From NCBI GenBank assembly GCA_030848545.1, contig JAVDCA010000004.1, positions 1 to 64,000 on the forward strand: a DNA stretch of 64,000 bases, written 5' to 3'. Below, piece after piece: positions 8,948-20,535 of this stretch (positions within the stretch are counted from its first letter, which is position 1; each line of letters opens with the position of its first letter). The notes below the pieces were generated by a model that saw only the letters and a list, made by a program, of their open reading frames with translations, had not been told where the DNA came from and searched no databases. Source of the DNA: Astrobacterium formosum (GTDB lineage Bacteria > Pseudomonadota > Alphaproteobacteria > Rhizobiales > Xanthobacteraceae). The translations under genes were made by a program, and so were the position numbers.

Positions 8948-9877
8948 CTACTTGTGGGTCGCGACGTGGGTCTGCCCGTCGGGGGTGACCCATCCACGGA
9001 ACATGCCGGGGGTGTTGAACGGTAGCGTGACGCTACCATCGGCACCGACTGCGATCAGGCCGGCGCCAATTCCATACTTCGCCAGATCACCGTGGATGAT
9101 CTTGGCAGCGGCGGTCTCGACCGTCTCGCCCAGATAGGCGACACGGCTCGCCATTTCGTGGGCGACGGCGTGGCGGATGAAGAACTCGCCCTGGCCGGTA
9201 CCCGAGACCGCGCAAGCGCCATCGCGCGCATAGGTGCCGGCGCCGATCACCGGGGAGTCGCCGATGCGGCCCACCGCCTTGTTGGTGAAACCGCCGGTCG
9301 AGGTGGCGGCGGCGAGATGGCCATGGCGATCAAGGGCGACGGCGCCGACCGTTCCGTGCTTCTCGGCTTCCGTTGCCGCCCCGACGGTCCCGGCAACCAC
9401 GCGGGCCTTCATGGCGGCAAGGGCGTCGACGCGCCGCCGGGTGGTGAAATAGGCCTGCTCGACCATGTCCAGGCCGTGATCGCGAGCGAAGGCATCGGCC
9501 GCCTCGGCCCCGATGAAAACGACCTCGCCACTCTCCATCACGGCCCGGGCGGCCCGGATGGGGTTGCGGATGTGGCGCGCCAGCGCGACCGCACCAGCCG
9601 CGAGCGAAGCCCCGTCCATGATCGATGCGTCGAGTTCGTGGAATCCCTGCTCGTTGAGCGTGGCACCATGGCCGGCATTGAAGTGGGGGCTGTCCTCCAT
9701 CACCACGACGGCGGCTTCGACCGCGTCGAGGGCGCTGCCGCCCCCCTCGATGATCGACCAGCCGGCGCGGAGAGCGACCGCGAGGTCGGTGCGGGCCTGC
9801 GCCCACTCTTCTTCGGTCAGGTCGGATTTGGGAAGGACGCCACAGCCGCCGTGGATCGCGAGCGCGATCGGATTCAT
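8948..9877 (-). CDS. iaaA: isoaspartyl peptidase / L-asparaginase (Ntn hydrolase)
   Basis: A 309-residue protein. The family start LAIHGGCGVL and the block HFNAGHGATLNEQG are present. The autocleavage site GTVGAVALD places the new N-terminal nucleophile Thr at residue 176. Such enzymes self-cleave into two subunits and hydrolyse beta-aspartyl dipeptides, often also asparagine. ATG at 9877 is chosen because a TTGGAGA ribosome site lies eight bases upstream. It is the last gene of the peptide-scavenging operon, as iaaA neighbours gsiABCD in enterobacteria. Confidence 0.9.
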   Translation of the reverse strand: MNPIALAIHGGCGVLPKSDLTEEEWAQARTDLAVALRAGWSIIEGGGSALDAVEAAVVVMEDSPHFNAGHGATLNEQGFHELDASIMDGASLAAGAVALARHIRNPIRAARAVMESGEVVFIGAEAADAFARDHGLDMVEQAYFTTRRRVDALAAMKARVVAGTVGAATEAEKHGTVGAVALDRHGHLAAATSTGGFTNKAVGRIGDSPVIGAGTYARDGACAVSGTGQGEFFIRHAVAHEMASRVAYLGETVETAAAKIIHGDLAKYGIGAGLIAVGADGSVTLPFNTPGMFRGWVTPDGQTHVATHK

Positions 9878-9906
9878 TTCATCAGTCTCCAAAGTGTCTT
9901 TTCAGG

Positions 9907-10722
9907 TCAGCGCAGCATCGACGACATCGCCGAGAGGCTGTTGACCATGCGTAGCGCCGCTTCGACGCTCGGAGCGTCGAAGGCGACGTCGTCGCCCGAC
10001 AGGCGTTCGAGCGTCGGCCACATGCAGAACAGGTCGGCGAGCGCCGGCGTCTGGGTGCGGATCTCGGCACGGATCGGCCCGGGGATGCGGAACGGCGGCG
10101 GCAGCGGTCCCCCGAGCGCTGCCGCGACGCCTTCACGGATCGCCGCGCGTGCGCGCTCCGGTGACAGGCTGATGCCGCTGTTGTTGCCGGTGGCGCGCTT
10201 CACCTCGATGAAACGCGTGCCGGCGAGATGCTCGGCCGTCTCGGCGATGAAGACGTCATCGCCGCTCGCCGCGGCGACAGGAGCGCCATACTCGGCGGCG
10301 AGCGCGCCATTGAGGCCGGCTTCGCCGAGTTCGCGGCCGTTGAGGACCACGCGGGCGAAGGCGAAGCTGTTGATGGTGTGGGCGAGAATGCCGCGACTGT
10401 GGGCGCGGGCGTGGCAGCCGATCAGGACAACCGCGTCGATGCCGGCCTCGAGACCGGCCATCATGCCGAGCGTGCGCGGCTTGCCCTGGATGGCGACGGC
10501 GCGCGGATCGAGCCGGTCCGGCGGCATGTTGCGGTAGCCGCCATGGGAATCGTTGACGAAGACCTCGCGTGCACCGCCCTCGAAGGCGCCCGCGATGGCG
10601 GCGTTGGCCTCCTCGGCCATGAGCAGGCGCGCCCGTTCGTATTCGGTGTTGCCGGCGCGGGTCTGTTCGGGGTGGTAGACGCCGGCGACACCCTCGATAT
10701 CGACGGAGATCAGGACTTTCAC
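9907..10722 (-). CDS. dppA: M55-family D-aminopeptidase (DppA-like)
   Basis: A 271-residue zinc peptidase. Candidate metal ligands are Asp8 and Glu10 (SVDIEGVAGV), His60 (NDSHGGYRNM), His104 (IGCHARAH) and Glu134. These agree closely with the Bacillus subtilis DppA ligand set (D8, E10, H60, H104, E133). These enzymes release N-terminal D-amino acids, for example from D-Ala-D-Ala. The start overlaps the upstream peptidase stop by four bases. The context suggests hydrolysis of imported cell-wall or D-containing peptides. Confidence 0.92.
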   Translation of the reverse strand: MKVLISVDIEGVAGVYHPEQTRAGNTEYERARLLMAEEANAAIAGAFEGGAREVFVNDSHGGYRNMPPDRLDPRAVAIQGKPRTLGMMAGLEAGIDAVVLIGCHARAHSRGILAHTINSFAFARVVLNGRELGEAGLNGALAAEYGAPVAAASGDDVFIAETAEHLAGTRFIEVKRATGNNSGISLSPERARAAIREGVAAALGGPLPPPFRIPGPIRAEIRTQTPALADLFCMWPTLERLSGDDVAFDAPSVEAALRMVNSLSAMSSMLR

Positions 10723-11804
10723 GGGTGCGACTCCAGTTCGGGCAGGAGGTCGAGGAGCGGGCGGCGGCGGTTGCCGTCGCGTCCGGTCACGGCCTCGGCG
10801 GCCCAGAGAGCGTTCAGGATGGCCTGTTCGACCGCATCGGCCGCGGCCTGGAACAAGGGATCGAGGAGCCCATCGGCAACGAAACGCACGGCGGGCATCT
10901 CGGCGAGCCGGTCGAGCGGCAGCCGGTAGGCCGTCGAGATGGCGAGCGCGATGTCGCCGCTGCCGTGACCATAGACCGAACCGGTGCGCGCCAGCCCGGC
11001 GCCGGCGCGGGCCGCGAGCCGGCGGAGCTGGCGCGAGTCGAGCGCCGCGTCGGTGGCCAGAACCATGATGATGGAGCCCTTTTCGGGCCCGTCGGCTTCT
11101 TCGCCGCGGCGTCCGCCGCGCAGCCGTTCGGCGAGCCGTTCACCCCAGGATTGGCCGGCCACGATCAACTGGTCCGGGCGACCGAAATTGGCGAGCACGA
11201 GCGCACCGACCGTCGCCATGGCGCCGTTGGCGAGCGCGGCGATCCGCGACGCCGTGCCGATGCCGCCCTTGACCCCGAAGCAGGACATGCCGCGACCGGC
11301 ACCCACCGCGCCCTGCGGGACCGACGGACCGGCGGCCGCGATGGCGGCGCGGTAATGGTCATCACCGATCACCAGGGCCTGGATGTCGTTGAGGATGCCG
11401 TCATTGCATTCGAGGACGAGCGGATTGACGGACGGTAACGACCGGCCGCACTTGGGATTGGCCGCGATAGTCGCACGGATCTGGGCGGCGGCGACCGCCG
11501 GAACCGAGAACGTATTGGTGAGGGCGATCGGCGTCTCGATGACGCCGAGTTCCTCCAGCTGAAGGAGACCAAAGCTCTTGCCGAACCCGTTGAGCACATG
11601 CACCGCCGCCGGCACCCGCTCGCGGAAAGGGTCGCCATCGTGGGGCAGGATCACGGTCACGCCGGTCTGGATCGGGCCGTCGGCGAGGGTCGCATGGCCG
11701 ACCGCTATCCCGGCCACGTCGGTGATGGCATCGCGCGGGCCCGGACGCAGACGTCCGATCCGGGGGGGCACGGCAGGCGCTTGGGCAGTCACGGCAGAAC
11801 TCAT
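10719..11804 (-). CDS. P1-family (DmpA/BapA-like) aminopeptidase
   Basis: A 361-residue protein. The N-terminal block [14 protein letters not shown], the [18 protein letters not shown] segment and the highly conserved [16 protein letters not shown] block identify the S58/P1 family of self-processing aminopeptidases (L-aminopeptidase D-esterase, beta-peptidyl aminopeptidase). The start ATG at 11804 overlaps the permease stop (ATGA), and its own stop overlaps the next start, so it is embedded in the operon. It probably acts on imported peptides. Substrate preference (beta-, D- or L-terminal) cannot be read from sequence. Confidence 0.88.
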   Translation of the reverse strand: MSSAVTAQAPAVPPRIGRLRPGPRDAITDVAGIAVGHATLADGPIQTGVTVILPHDGDPFRERVPAAVHVLNGFGKSFGLLQLEELGVIETPIALTNTFSVPAVAAAQIRATIAANPKCGRSLPSVNPLVLECNDGILNDIQALVIGDDHYRAAIAAAGPSVPQGAVGAGRGMSCFGVKGGIGTASRIAALANGAMATVGALVLANFGRPDQLIVAGQSWGERLAERLRGGRRGEEADGPEKGSIIMVLATDAALDSRQLRRLAARAGAGLARTGSVYGHGSGDIALAISTAYRLPLDRLAEMPAVRFVADGLLDPLFQAAADAVEQAILNALWAAEAVTGRDGNRRRPLLDLLPELESHP

Positions 11805-12700
11805 CGTTGATCGATCTTGGGATCCAGCGCGTCGCGCAAGCCGTCGCCGAGAAGATTGAAGGCGAGCACGGTCAGGAAGATCGCAAGGCTCGGGAAAAGC
11901 GCGACGTGCGGCGCGTTGACCATGTCGGCGCGCGCATCGTTGAGCATGGCGCCCCATTCCGGTGTGGGCGGCTGGGCGCCGAGTCCGAGAAAGGACAGGC
12001 TCGCCGCGGTGATGATCGAGGTGCCGAGCCGCATGGTGAAGTAGACGACGATCGGCGAGATCGTGCCCGGCAGGATATGGCGGACCACGATGGTCCAGTC
12101 CGAGGCGCCGATGCTGCGCACCGCTTCCACATAGGTCATGTGCTTCAAGACCAACGTGCTGCCGCGCACCAGCCGGGCGAAGGCCGGCACCGAGAAGACC
12201 GAGACCGCGACGATGACATTGACCAGCGAGGAACCGAGGATCGCCACGATGCCGAGCGCGAGCAGGATGCCCGGGAATGCGAACAGCACGTCGCAGATGC
12301 GCATGACGACCCGGTCCCACCAGCCTTCGTAATAGCCGGCGAGGAGCCCGAGGGTGGTGCCGACGATGCCGCCGAGCGATACGGAGAAGATCCCCGTCGC
12401 GAGCGAGATGCGCGCCCCCATCACGATGCGGCTGAAGATGTCGCGGCCGAGCGGATCGACGCCGAGCCAGTGCGACAGGGACGGGCCGGCATTGATCTGG
12501 TCGTAGTCGAAGAAGTTCTCGGCATCGTAGGGCACGATCCAGGGCGCCAGGATCGCGACGATCGTCAGCGCCACGATGAAGCCCAGCGCCCCGAGCGCCA
12601 CCGGCTGGCGGCGGAACTTGCGCCAGAACTCGCTCCATGGCGTCCGGGTCGGACCTTGCACGGCTTCGGCGACGGTGACGGTCGAGTCTGTCTGGGTCAT
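11801..12700 (-). CDS. gsiD: peptide ABC transporter permease (DppC/GsiD type)
   Basis: A 299-residue inner-membrane protein. It has an N-terminal cytoplasmic tail, a first membrane helix at about 36-58, the [19 protein letters not shown] block typical of DppC/OppC, and the EAA loop [21 protein letters not shown] that docks to the ATPase. It pairs with the upstream permease to form the channel. The substrate is probably short peptides or glutathione-like compounds, judged by the adjoining peptidases. The gsi name reflects operon similarity only. Confidence 0.88.
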   Translation of the reverse strand: MTQTDSTVTVAEAVQGPTRTPWSEFWRKFRRQPVALGALGFIVALTIVAILAPWIVPYDAENFFDYDQINAGPSLSHWLGVDPLGRDIFSRIVMGARISLATGIFSVSLGGIVGTTLGLLAGYYEGWWDRVVMRICDVLFAFPGILLALGIVAILGSSLVNVIVAVSVFSVPAFARLVRGSTLVLKHMTYVEAVRSIGASDWTIVVRHILPGTISPIVVYFTMRLGTSIITAASLSFLGLGAQPPTPEWGAMLNDARADMVNAPHVALFPSLAIFLTVLAFNLLGDGLRDALDPKIDQR

Positions 12701-12707
12701 GACCGCG

Positions 12708-13628
12708 CTACCGATACCGGATCGTCGGGTTGATGACGCCGTAGAGAAGGTCGACGGCGAGATTGATGAGGATGAATTCGCAGGAGAACATCAAGACGAG
12801 CGCCTGAATGACCGGATAGTCCCGCTGCGTCACCGCGTCGACGAGCAGTCGTCCGACGCCCGGCCAGTTGAACACGGCCTCGACCACGATGGAGCCGCCG
12901 AGGAGAAAGCCGAACTGCAGGCCCATCATGGTGACGACGGGAATGAGCGCATTGCGCAGGCAATGCTTGAATACGACCACGCGCTCGCTCAGGCCCTTGG
13001 CGCGGGCGGTGCGCACGAAATCCTCCTTGATGACGTCGACGAAGGAGGCACGGGTGAAGCGCGCCATGATGGCGGCGACGGCGGCGCCGAGCGTCAGGGA
13101 CGGCAGGATGTAGTGCCTCCAGGTGTCGGCGCCGACGGTCGGCAGCCAGCCCAGTTCGACCGCGAAGATCTGCATCAACAGCATGCCCAGCGCGAAAGGC
13201 GGGAACGAAATGCCGGAGACCGCGAGCGTCATGCCGACGCGGTCGGGAAAGCGGTTGCGCCACACCGCGGAAGAGATGCCGATCACCAGACCGAACGCCA
13301 CCGCCCAGACCATGCTGGAGAGGGTGAGGAACAGCGTCGGCAGGAAGCGCTCGCCGATCTCGGTGGCCACCGGCCTGCGGGTGCGGATCGATCGGCCGAG
13401 GTCGCCGTGCAGGATATTGCCGAAATAGGTGACGAACTGCTGCGGCAGAGGCTTGTCGAGGCCGAGCTCGACGCGGACCATCGCGACGGTCTGTTCATCG
13501 GCGTCATTGCCGGCCGCGAGTCGCGCCGGGTCGCCCGGCAGCATGTGCACGAACATGAACACGAGCACCGAGACGATCGCGAGCGTGGGCACGAGACCGC
13601 CGACCCGTTTCAGGAAATAGTTGAACAT
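12708..13628 (-). CDS. gsiC: peptide ABC transporter permease (DppB/GsiC type)
   Basis: A 306-residue permease with the DppB N-terminal signature: a first helix ([19 protein letters not shown]), then [24 protein letters not shown]. An EAA loop lies near [22 protein letters not shown]. About six membrane helices are visible. It begins 173 bases after the solute-binding protein gene, and that gap holds a palindromic repeat. It is followed eight bases later by the partner permease. Confidence 0.9.
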   Translation of the reverse strand: MFNYFLKRVGGLVPTLAIVSVLVFMFVHMLPGDPARLAAGNDADEQTVAMVRVELGLDKPLPQQFVTYFGNILHGDLGRSIRTRRPVATEIGERFLPTLFLTLSSMVWAVAFGLVIGISSAVWRNRFPDRVGMTLAVSGISFPPFALGMLLMQIFAVELGWLPTVGADTWRHYILPSLTLGAAVAAIMARFTRASFVDVIKEDFVRTARAKGLSERVVVFKHCLRNALIPVVTMMGLQFGFLLGGSIVVEAVFNWPGVGRLLVDAVTQRDYPVIQALVLMFSCEFILINLAVDLLYGVINPTIRYR

Positions 13629-13666
13629 GGCGCCGTGATCATGAGGAGTGCTTTTGATTCAGAGCC

Positions 13667-13785
13667 GTCATTGCGAGGCGCCACCGGGTCCGGCCTTCGG
13701 CCGGCCCGATGACAACCTTTGCAACGAAGCAATCCAGAAATCCCGAAGAGGAACTGGACTGCTTCGCGTCGCTCGCATTGACGAA
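13667..13785. repeat. palindromic intergenic repeat (CATTGCGAG ... CGAAGCAATCCAG type)
   Basis: The element starts with GTCATTGCGAGG and ends with CTCGCATTGACG. It contains ACGAAGCAATCCAG (13724-13737) facing CTGGACTGCTTCG (13754-13766). A second G/C hairpin with a TTC loop lies at about 13685-13710. These motifs resemble the GTCATTGCGAGC...AAGCAATCC repeat family dispersed in many alphaproteobacteria, such as Bradyrhizobium. It sits between the binding-protein and permease genes and could attenuate downstream expression. Confidence 0.65.
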
Positions 13786-13801
13786 GTCCACTGTGAGCCG
13801 A

Positions 13802-15367
13802 TCACTCGGCCACGGCGATCTCGCTCGACTCGATGTTGCTGTCGGGCATGACATAGACACCGCTGAGGCGCTTCGCCGAGGCGGACATGATCTTCTCGAC
13901 CACCAGCGGAGCCCACGGCGCATCCTTGTAGATCTGCTCCTGGGCCTCTTTGTAGAGCGCGGCCTTGTCCTCGTCCTTGACGGCCCTGAGCGCCTTGGCG
14001 ATCGCGTCGTCGACCTTCGGATTGCTGTAGTAGGCGGCGTTGTTGAGGCCGGGCGGCCAGCCTTCCTTGGAGAGCAGCGGACGCAGGGCCCAGTCGGCCT
14101 CGCCGGTCGAGGCCGACCAGCCGATGTAATACATGCGAACCTTGGCGGTCTTGGGGTCCTGCCAGGTCTCCACCCATTCGGTGCGCTGGCCGGGCTCGAG
14201 CGCCTGCACCTGCACCTTGATGCCGACCTGGGCGAGCTGTTGCTGCAGGAACTGGATCGTCTTCACCGCCGTGGTGGTGGTGTAGGCGCTCCACAGGGTC
14301 GACTCGAAGCCGTTGGGATAGCCGGCTTCGGCGAGCAGGGCCTTGGCCTTGGCGACGTCATAGGGCCACGCCGGCATCTTGTGGGCGTAAAGGACGCCCT
14401 GGGGAACATAGCCTTCGGCCGGGAGGGCGAAACCCGCGAAGGCGACCTTGGCGAGCGCCTCCTTGTTGATCGCGTAGTTGATCGCCTGGCGCACGCGGAT
14501 GTCGTCGAACGGCTTCTGCAGCACGTTGAAGCTGACATAGCGAACGATGATCGACGGCCTGACGGCGACGTTGAGCTTGGCGTTGGCCTGCAGCGTCGCG
14601 GCCTGCTCATAGGGCAGCGGGAAGGCGAAGTCGGCCTCGCCGGTCTGCAGCATGGCGGCCCGGGTGTTGTTTTCCAGGACCGGCCTCCAGGTGACCGCGT
14701 CGACTTTCGGATAGCCTTTCTTCCAATAGCCGTCGAACTTCTTGCCCTTGATGTAGTCGGTCTGTTTCCAGTCCTCGAACACGAACGGACCGGTGCCGAC
14801 CGGATGGAAGGCGATGTCCTTGTTGCCCCACTTCGCCAGAGCGGCGGGAGAGATCATCGCCGCCGATCCGTGCGCGAGCGTATTGATGAAGGGCCCGAAG
14901 GGCTCCTTCAGCGTGATCGTCACCACATAGGGGGCGGTCGCCTCGACCTTGGCGATGCGGTTGAACTGGTTGTAGCGAAGAAGCCGGTTCTCCCGGTTGG
15001 TGACGCGGTCGAGGGTGATCTTGACGGCCTCGGAATTGAAATCGGTGCCGTCGTGGAATTTGACGCCCTCGCGCAGCTTGAACGTGTAGACCAGGCCGTC
15101 GTCGGAAACCTTGTAGCTTTCGGCCAGCACAGGCACGACCTTCAGGTCCTTGTCGAACTTGAACAGGCCTTCGTAGAACGTCTTGGTGACCGCGGTCGTC
15201 AGCGTGGTGTTGGTGCCGTAGGGGTCCAGCGTCTCCGGCTGGCCCCCGATGGCGAGCACGGCGCTGCCGGCGGCGTCGGCCTGACCGGTCATGGCGACGC
15301 TGGCCAGCGCCATGAGTCCGGCGAAGTCACGGACGACTTTCAATCTTCTGCTCAGACTGGGATTCAT
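13802..15367 (-). CDS. gsiB: peptide ABC transporter solute-binding protein (family 5)
   Basis: A 521-residue protein. The N-terminus has a basic start, a hydrophobic run and an AxA-type site (GQADAAG near residue 33), so it is exported to the periplasm. The family-5 signatures LAESYKVSDDGLVYTFKLREG, VRQAINYAINKEAL and the LLAEAGYPNGF block are present. An AGGAG ribosome site precedes the ATG. It delivers peptides to the two downstream permeases. Glutathione import is possible by analogy with GsiB but not shown. Confidence 0.9.
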   Translation of the reverse strand: MNPSLSRRLKVVRDFAGLMALASVAMTGQADAAGSAVLAIGGQPETLDPYGTNTTLTTAVTKTFYEGLFKFDKDLKVVPVLAESYKVSDDGLVYTFKLREGVKFHDGTDFNSEAVKITLDRVTNRENRLLRYNQFNRIAKVEATAPYVVTITLKEPFGPFINTLAHGSAAMISPAALAKWGNKDIAFHPVGTGPFVFEDWKQTDYIKGKKFDGYWKKGYPKVDAVTWRPVLENNTRAAMLQTGEADFAFPLPYEQAATLQANAKLNVAVRPSIIVRYVSFNVLQKPFDDIRVRQAINYAINKEALAKVAFAGFALPAEGYVPQGVLYAHKMPAWPYDVAKAKALLAEAGYPNGFESTLWSAYTTTTAVKTIQFLQQQLAQVGIKVQVQALEPGQRTEWVETWQDPKTAKVRMYYIGWSASTGEADWALRPLLSKEGWPPGLNNAAYYSNPKVDDAIAKALRAVKDEDKAALYKEAQEQIYKDAPWAPLVVEKIMSASAKRLSGVYVMPDSNIESSEIAVAE

Positions 15368-15408
15368 CGAACGGGCTCCTGTCTTGCGGGTTCGGGAGTG
15401 TGAAATCT

Positions 15409-17300
<1,892 letters not shown>

Positions 17301-17304
<4 letters not shown>

Positions 17305-18281
17305 CTCTTTTGTCCCCGCCCGGCCGGGTGACCCCGGCTGTTTCCTGTCCCGGCAGGTTTGGCTTTGCGGTCGGCGCTCCCGGACTCGAAGGTCGCGTGG
17401 CGTACGCGTTGGTGGGAGGCCATGCGGTTGTCGTGGAGCCAGGGCAGTACTGCTTCCGCGAGCAGCGAGGCGGCTTCCACCGAACGGCCGGACGCATGGG
17501 CCACCGCCGAGGTCAGCGCCTCGACGAGCGCCAGCACGCTCGCTTCGCAATTGGCGAAGTAGCGACTGTCGGCTGACGCATAGAGAACGATGTCGGCGAG
17601 CGTGGCGAGCGGGGAATGCGGGCCGTCGGTCAGAGCGAGAATGCGTGCGCCCATCTCGCGCGCTCGATGCGCCAATAGGACGGAATCGCTGAGATATCGC
17701 GGGAAGGCCGTGACCACGACGACGTCGTCCGGGCCTGCGTGCCGGAGGGTCTTGCCTCCGAAAGATGGTCCCTCGACACTGACGAGGGAGCGGACATCGG
17801 CGCAGAAGAGTTCGAGCCTGCGCACCAGAAGGCCGGTCAGCCAAGCACTCGATCCGTATCCGAGGACGAAGACGCGCCTTGCTCCGAGGAGCGCCTCGAC
17901 GGCGCGCAACCCGTCGTGCTCGACGAAACCGTCGCGCGTACGCTCGGCGTTGCGGGCGACGTCGCCGAGCGTCGCCGCGAAGACTTCGCCGATGCTGTCG
18001 AGCTTGTCGGGCGTGCCGCGCAGTTTTTCGACAGGCGCCAGCGCCGCTTCGAAGCCGAGCACGAGGGCGGCGCGGAACTGGGCATAGCCCTCGAAAGTAA
18101 GGGCACGGGCAAAACGGTTGGCGGTGGGTACCGAGACGCCGACAATGTCGGCCAATTCCTCGACCCTCATGGCGGCGACCCGCAAGGGGTGCTGGAGCAC
18201 GTAGTCCGCGATCTGCCGGTGCGACGGCGACAGTTCGGCGCGCGCAATCCGCTGGGCGATCGAGTAGGTGTCCCGGGCCAT
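17301..18281 (-). CDS. RpiR-family transcriptional regulator (HTH + SIS)
   Basis: A 326-residue regulator. Residues 1-75 hold the RpiR helix-turn-helix ([22 protein letters not shown]). Residues about 125-265 form a SIS sugar-isomerase fold ([32 protein letters not shown]) that usually binds phosphosugars. It is the first gene of the peptide operon, so it probably controls the operon. A SIS ligand such as an amino-sugar phosphate would link the operon to cell-wall turnover, but that is inference. The C-terminal 40 residues are low-complexity and basic. Confidence 0.88.
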
Positions 18282-18327
18282 CGTTCCTCAGGCTCCAGCC
18301 GGTTCAGGCCAGAGGCAAAACGGAGAT

Positions 18328-18372
18328 GATTAGAAAAATTCACGGCCGTACCGATATCGATATTTTTCAATC
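18328..18372. promoter_or_regulatory. candidate operator upstream of the RpiR-type gene
   Basis: GATTAGAAAAAT at 18328-18339 faces ATTTTTCAATC at 18362-18372, an imperfect inverted repeat with one extra base in one arm. The perfect palindrome ATATCGATAT lies inside it. The site is 47 bases before the regulator start and is AT-rich in a GC-rich genome. That is consistent with an autoregulated promoter, but no binding data exist. Confidence 0.35.
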
Positions 18373-18790
18373 ATGGAAAGATCGAAGTGGCTGCAGCGCA
18401 ACGGGCTTTCCGAGGATATTTTATGCAGCGTGCCGCCGGAGCGGGCGGGCATGGCCCAAACCCACGCCGATCCCATATTCGCGCGCCGGGACGGTGATGC
18501 TTGGGCATGATCCCGCCTGTAAGGCACGCCTGCTCATCCGCGACGACGCGGGGCACCCTCGGTTGCGGGAATAGTCATCCGGTTGCCGGATGGAGAAGCG
18601 TTCGCGCTGGCGGTGAGAGCCCGTATTCCCGGGCCGGGAAATGGTCGGAATTGGAAGCTGGTAGCCGGGGAGGGCTGGAGCGAACCGAAAGACGAAAGCC
18701 CGACCGGCTCGCACGCGCGTCGCTTCGCTCCTCGCAAAGGCGAGTCACGAGGAATGTGGCTTCAACAAATCACCATGACGAGGGGCCGGG
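18373..18790. other. intergenic region without recognised gene
   Basis: About 420 bases between the RpiR-type promoter and lpxD. Short frames exist on both strands, but none has a ribosome site plus recognisable family, and codon usage looks random. Inverted CCGGTTGCCGG and CCCGGGCCGGG-like stretches are present. I see no gene here. Confidence 0.5.
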
Positions 18791-19822
18791 TCACGCGCCG
18801 TTCGGCTTCCTCTTGACCGTCCCTTCGATCGCGACCTTTCGCAGCTTCGTCATGGCGCGCAGGAACTCGCGGCCGGGCCATGCCGGATAGCCGAGCCATC
18901 TCTCGCCGGCCGGGACGTTCGACACAACGCCGCTCTTGGCGCCGATCATGGCGCCACTGCCGATGCTCAGGTGATCGGCGACGCCAGCCTGCCCCCCGAA
19001 CATCACATGGTCGCCGACGGTGACGCTGCCGGCGATCCCGCATTGACCGGTGATGATGCAATGGCGTCCGATCGTCACGTTGTGGGCGATGTGCACCAGA
19101 TTGTCGATCTTCGTGCCCTCGCCGATGCAGGTGTCGCCAAGCCCACCCCGGTCGATCGCCGAACCGGCGCCGATTTCAACGTCGTCCTGAATGATGACAC
19201 GACCGATTTGCGGAACTTTGACGTGGCCATCCTTGCCCGTGAGATAACGGAAGCCGTCCTGCCCGATATGGCAGCCGGGATGACAGATCACATTGTCGCC
19301 GATGATCGCATGGATGACCGAAGAGCCGGGTCCGATGGAGCAATCCTGTCCGATCTGCACATCGGCGCCGATCACCGCGTTGGCGCCGACGACGGTCCTC
19401 GCACCGATCACGGCGCGCGGTCCGATGACCGCGCCGGGGTCGACGGTTGTGTCGAGACCCAGTTTCGCCGAAGGATGGACGATGGCTCTCGGGTCGATTC
19501 CGTTCGACTCGTAAGGCGAGGCAGGCCTCAGGGAGGATTCGAACAGATGCCGCGCCACGATCACGAAGGCGCGATAGGGATCGCGTGCACGCAGCACGTT
19601 CATGCCGCTGGGAGCGCGGCTTTCGAACCGTTCGTGCATCAGGCAGGCTCCGGCCCGGGTCGACGGCAGCACGTCGGCAAACCTGCTGCTGTCGAGGAAG
19701 GACAAGTCGGAAGCCCCGGCACGATCGAGCGGCGCCACGCTCGTGATGAGATCATTAGGGCGGGCACCGGCGCAAATGGCTGCGCCCGTCAGCGTGGCAA
19801 TCTCGCCCACGGTCAGTCCCAA
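18791..19822 (-). CDS. lpxD: UDP-3-O-acylglucosamine N-acyltransferase LpxD, start uncertain
   Basis: About 343 residues, a left-handed beta-helix built of hexapeptide repeats (VIGPRAVIGARTVVGANAVI and others). The N-terminal uridine-binding domain is LTVGEIATLTGAAICAG, and the catalytic His lies in LVHIAHNVTIG. LpxD adds the second hydroxyacyl chain in lipid A synthesis. TTG at 19822 is the only standard start, but the frame continues upstream as SPIFLNHTLG, which matches the family N-terminus. An ACG stands where ATG is expected (19847-19849). It is an orphan copy away from bamA-fabZ-lpxA, so a main copy may exist elsewhere. Confidence 0.88.
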   Translation of the reverse strand: MGLTVGEIATLTGAAICAGARPNDLITSVAPLDRAGASDLSFLDSSRFADVLPSTRAGACLMHERFESRAPSGMNVLRARDPYRAFVIVARHLFESSLRPASPYESNGIDPRAIVHPSAKLGLDTTVDPGAVIGPRAVIGARTVVGANAVIGADVQIGQDCSIGPGSSVIHAIIGDNVICHPGCHIGQDGFRYLTGKDGHVKVPQIGRVIIQDDVEIGAGSAIDRGGLGDTCIGEGTKIDNLVHIAHNVTIGRHCIITGQCGIAGSVTVGDHVMFGGQAGVADHLSIGSGAMIGAKSGVVSNVPAGERWLGYPAWPGREFLRAMTKLRKVAIEGTVKRKPNGA

Positions 19823-20060
19823 CGTGTGATTGAGAAAAATCGGACTCGTCCTTCTGTCAGGTCGGGGCTGCGTCTTCCCATGAGCCGGTTAAGGTCCCGT
19901 GCTGTGGACGACACCAGCATCGTCGGCACGACTGGGCACTGGCCGGCAAACAAGACACAGAGAGGTATGATCGTCCGATGCCGGCCGGCACGCTACACTG
20001 TTTCGCTGTCGATGCCCATGCCCCAATCGATGTCGAAGAGCCAGGCTCCACCGGCGGGGT

Positions 20061-20318
20061 CTACGATGCGGCGTCCTTTTTCCGGGCAGCCCTGAGGTCG
20101 CGGGGATCGATCGATACCATCTCCACCGTCGATCGGGATTGCTCGCCCGGTACCATGATCGTCGTCGATGTGCGGCGATAGACCGGAAATGAGATGCCTT
20201 CGATCAGCTCTTCGTCGGTCGTCACCGGATAGTCGCCTGCAGGCAGCACCCGGTCGACGCCCTTGAGTTCAAAGGGGTGCCGGAAAGTCACGGTCATGGT
20301 CGACGTCCGGCTCATCAT
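20061..20318 (-). CDS. small conserved protein of unknown function
   Basis: 85 residues from an ATG at 20318 that has a CGGAG site upstream. The core TVTFRHPFELKGVDRVLPAGDYPV followed by EELIEGISFPVYRRTSTTIMVPG looks like a compact beta-rich fold that recurs as uncharacterised proteins in alphaproteobacteria (general knowledge, not checked). No signal peptide or membrane segment is visible. It is monocistronic, with 162 bases to the next gene upstream. Confidence 0.6.
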   Translation of the reverse strand: MMSRTSTMTVTFRHPFELKGVDRVLPAGDYPVTTDEELIEGISFPVYRRTSTTIMVPGEQSRSTVEMVSIDPRDLRAARKKDAAS

Positions 20319-20535
20319 GCGGGCTCCGCGGCAGCGGGCGGCGATCGAATGACCGTTCGATGAATCGCCCATGGAGGGTGTGTGTTCGAAATGTGGTGTT
20401 GCGGACCGCGAATGCGAGTCTTTAGAAAACCATTCTTCTGGCGCGACGGGGCGCGCCGCCGGTTCGCTGGCTTTGCCATATTCACCGGAACCCTGACACG
20501 CGGCGATGGCCGCGCGGCCGGGAAGTCCATCATCG

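Noticed and set aside
18373-18790. several short frames between rpiR and lpxD
   Set aside because: Overlapping on both strands, no start signal and no similarity recognised.
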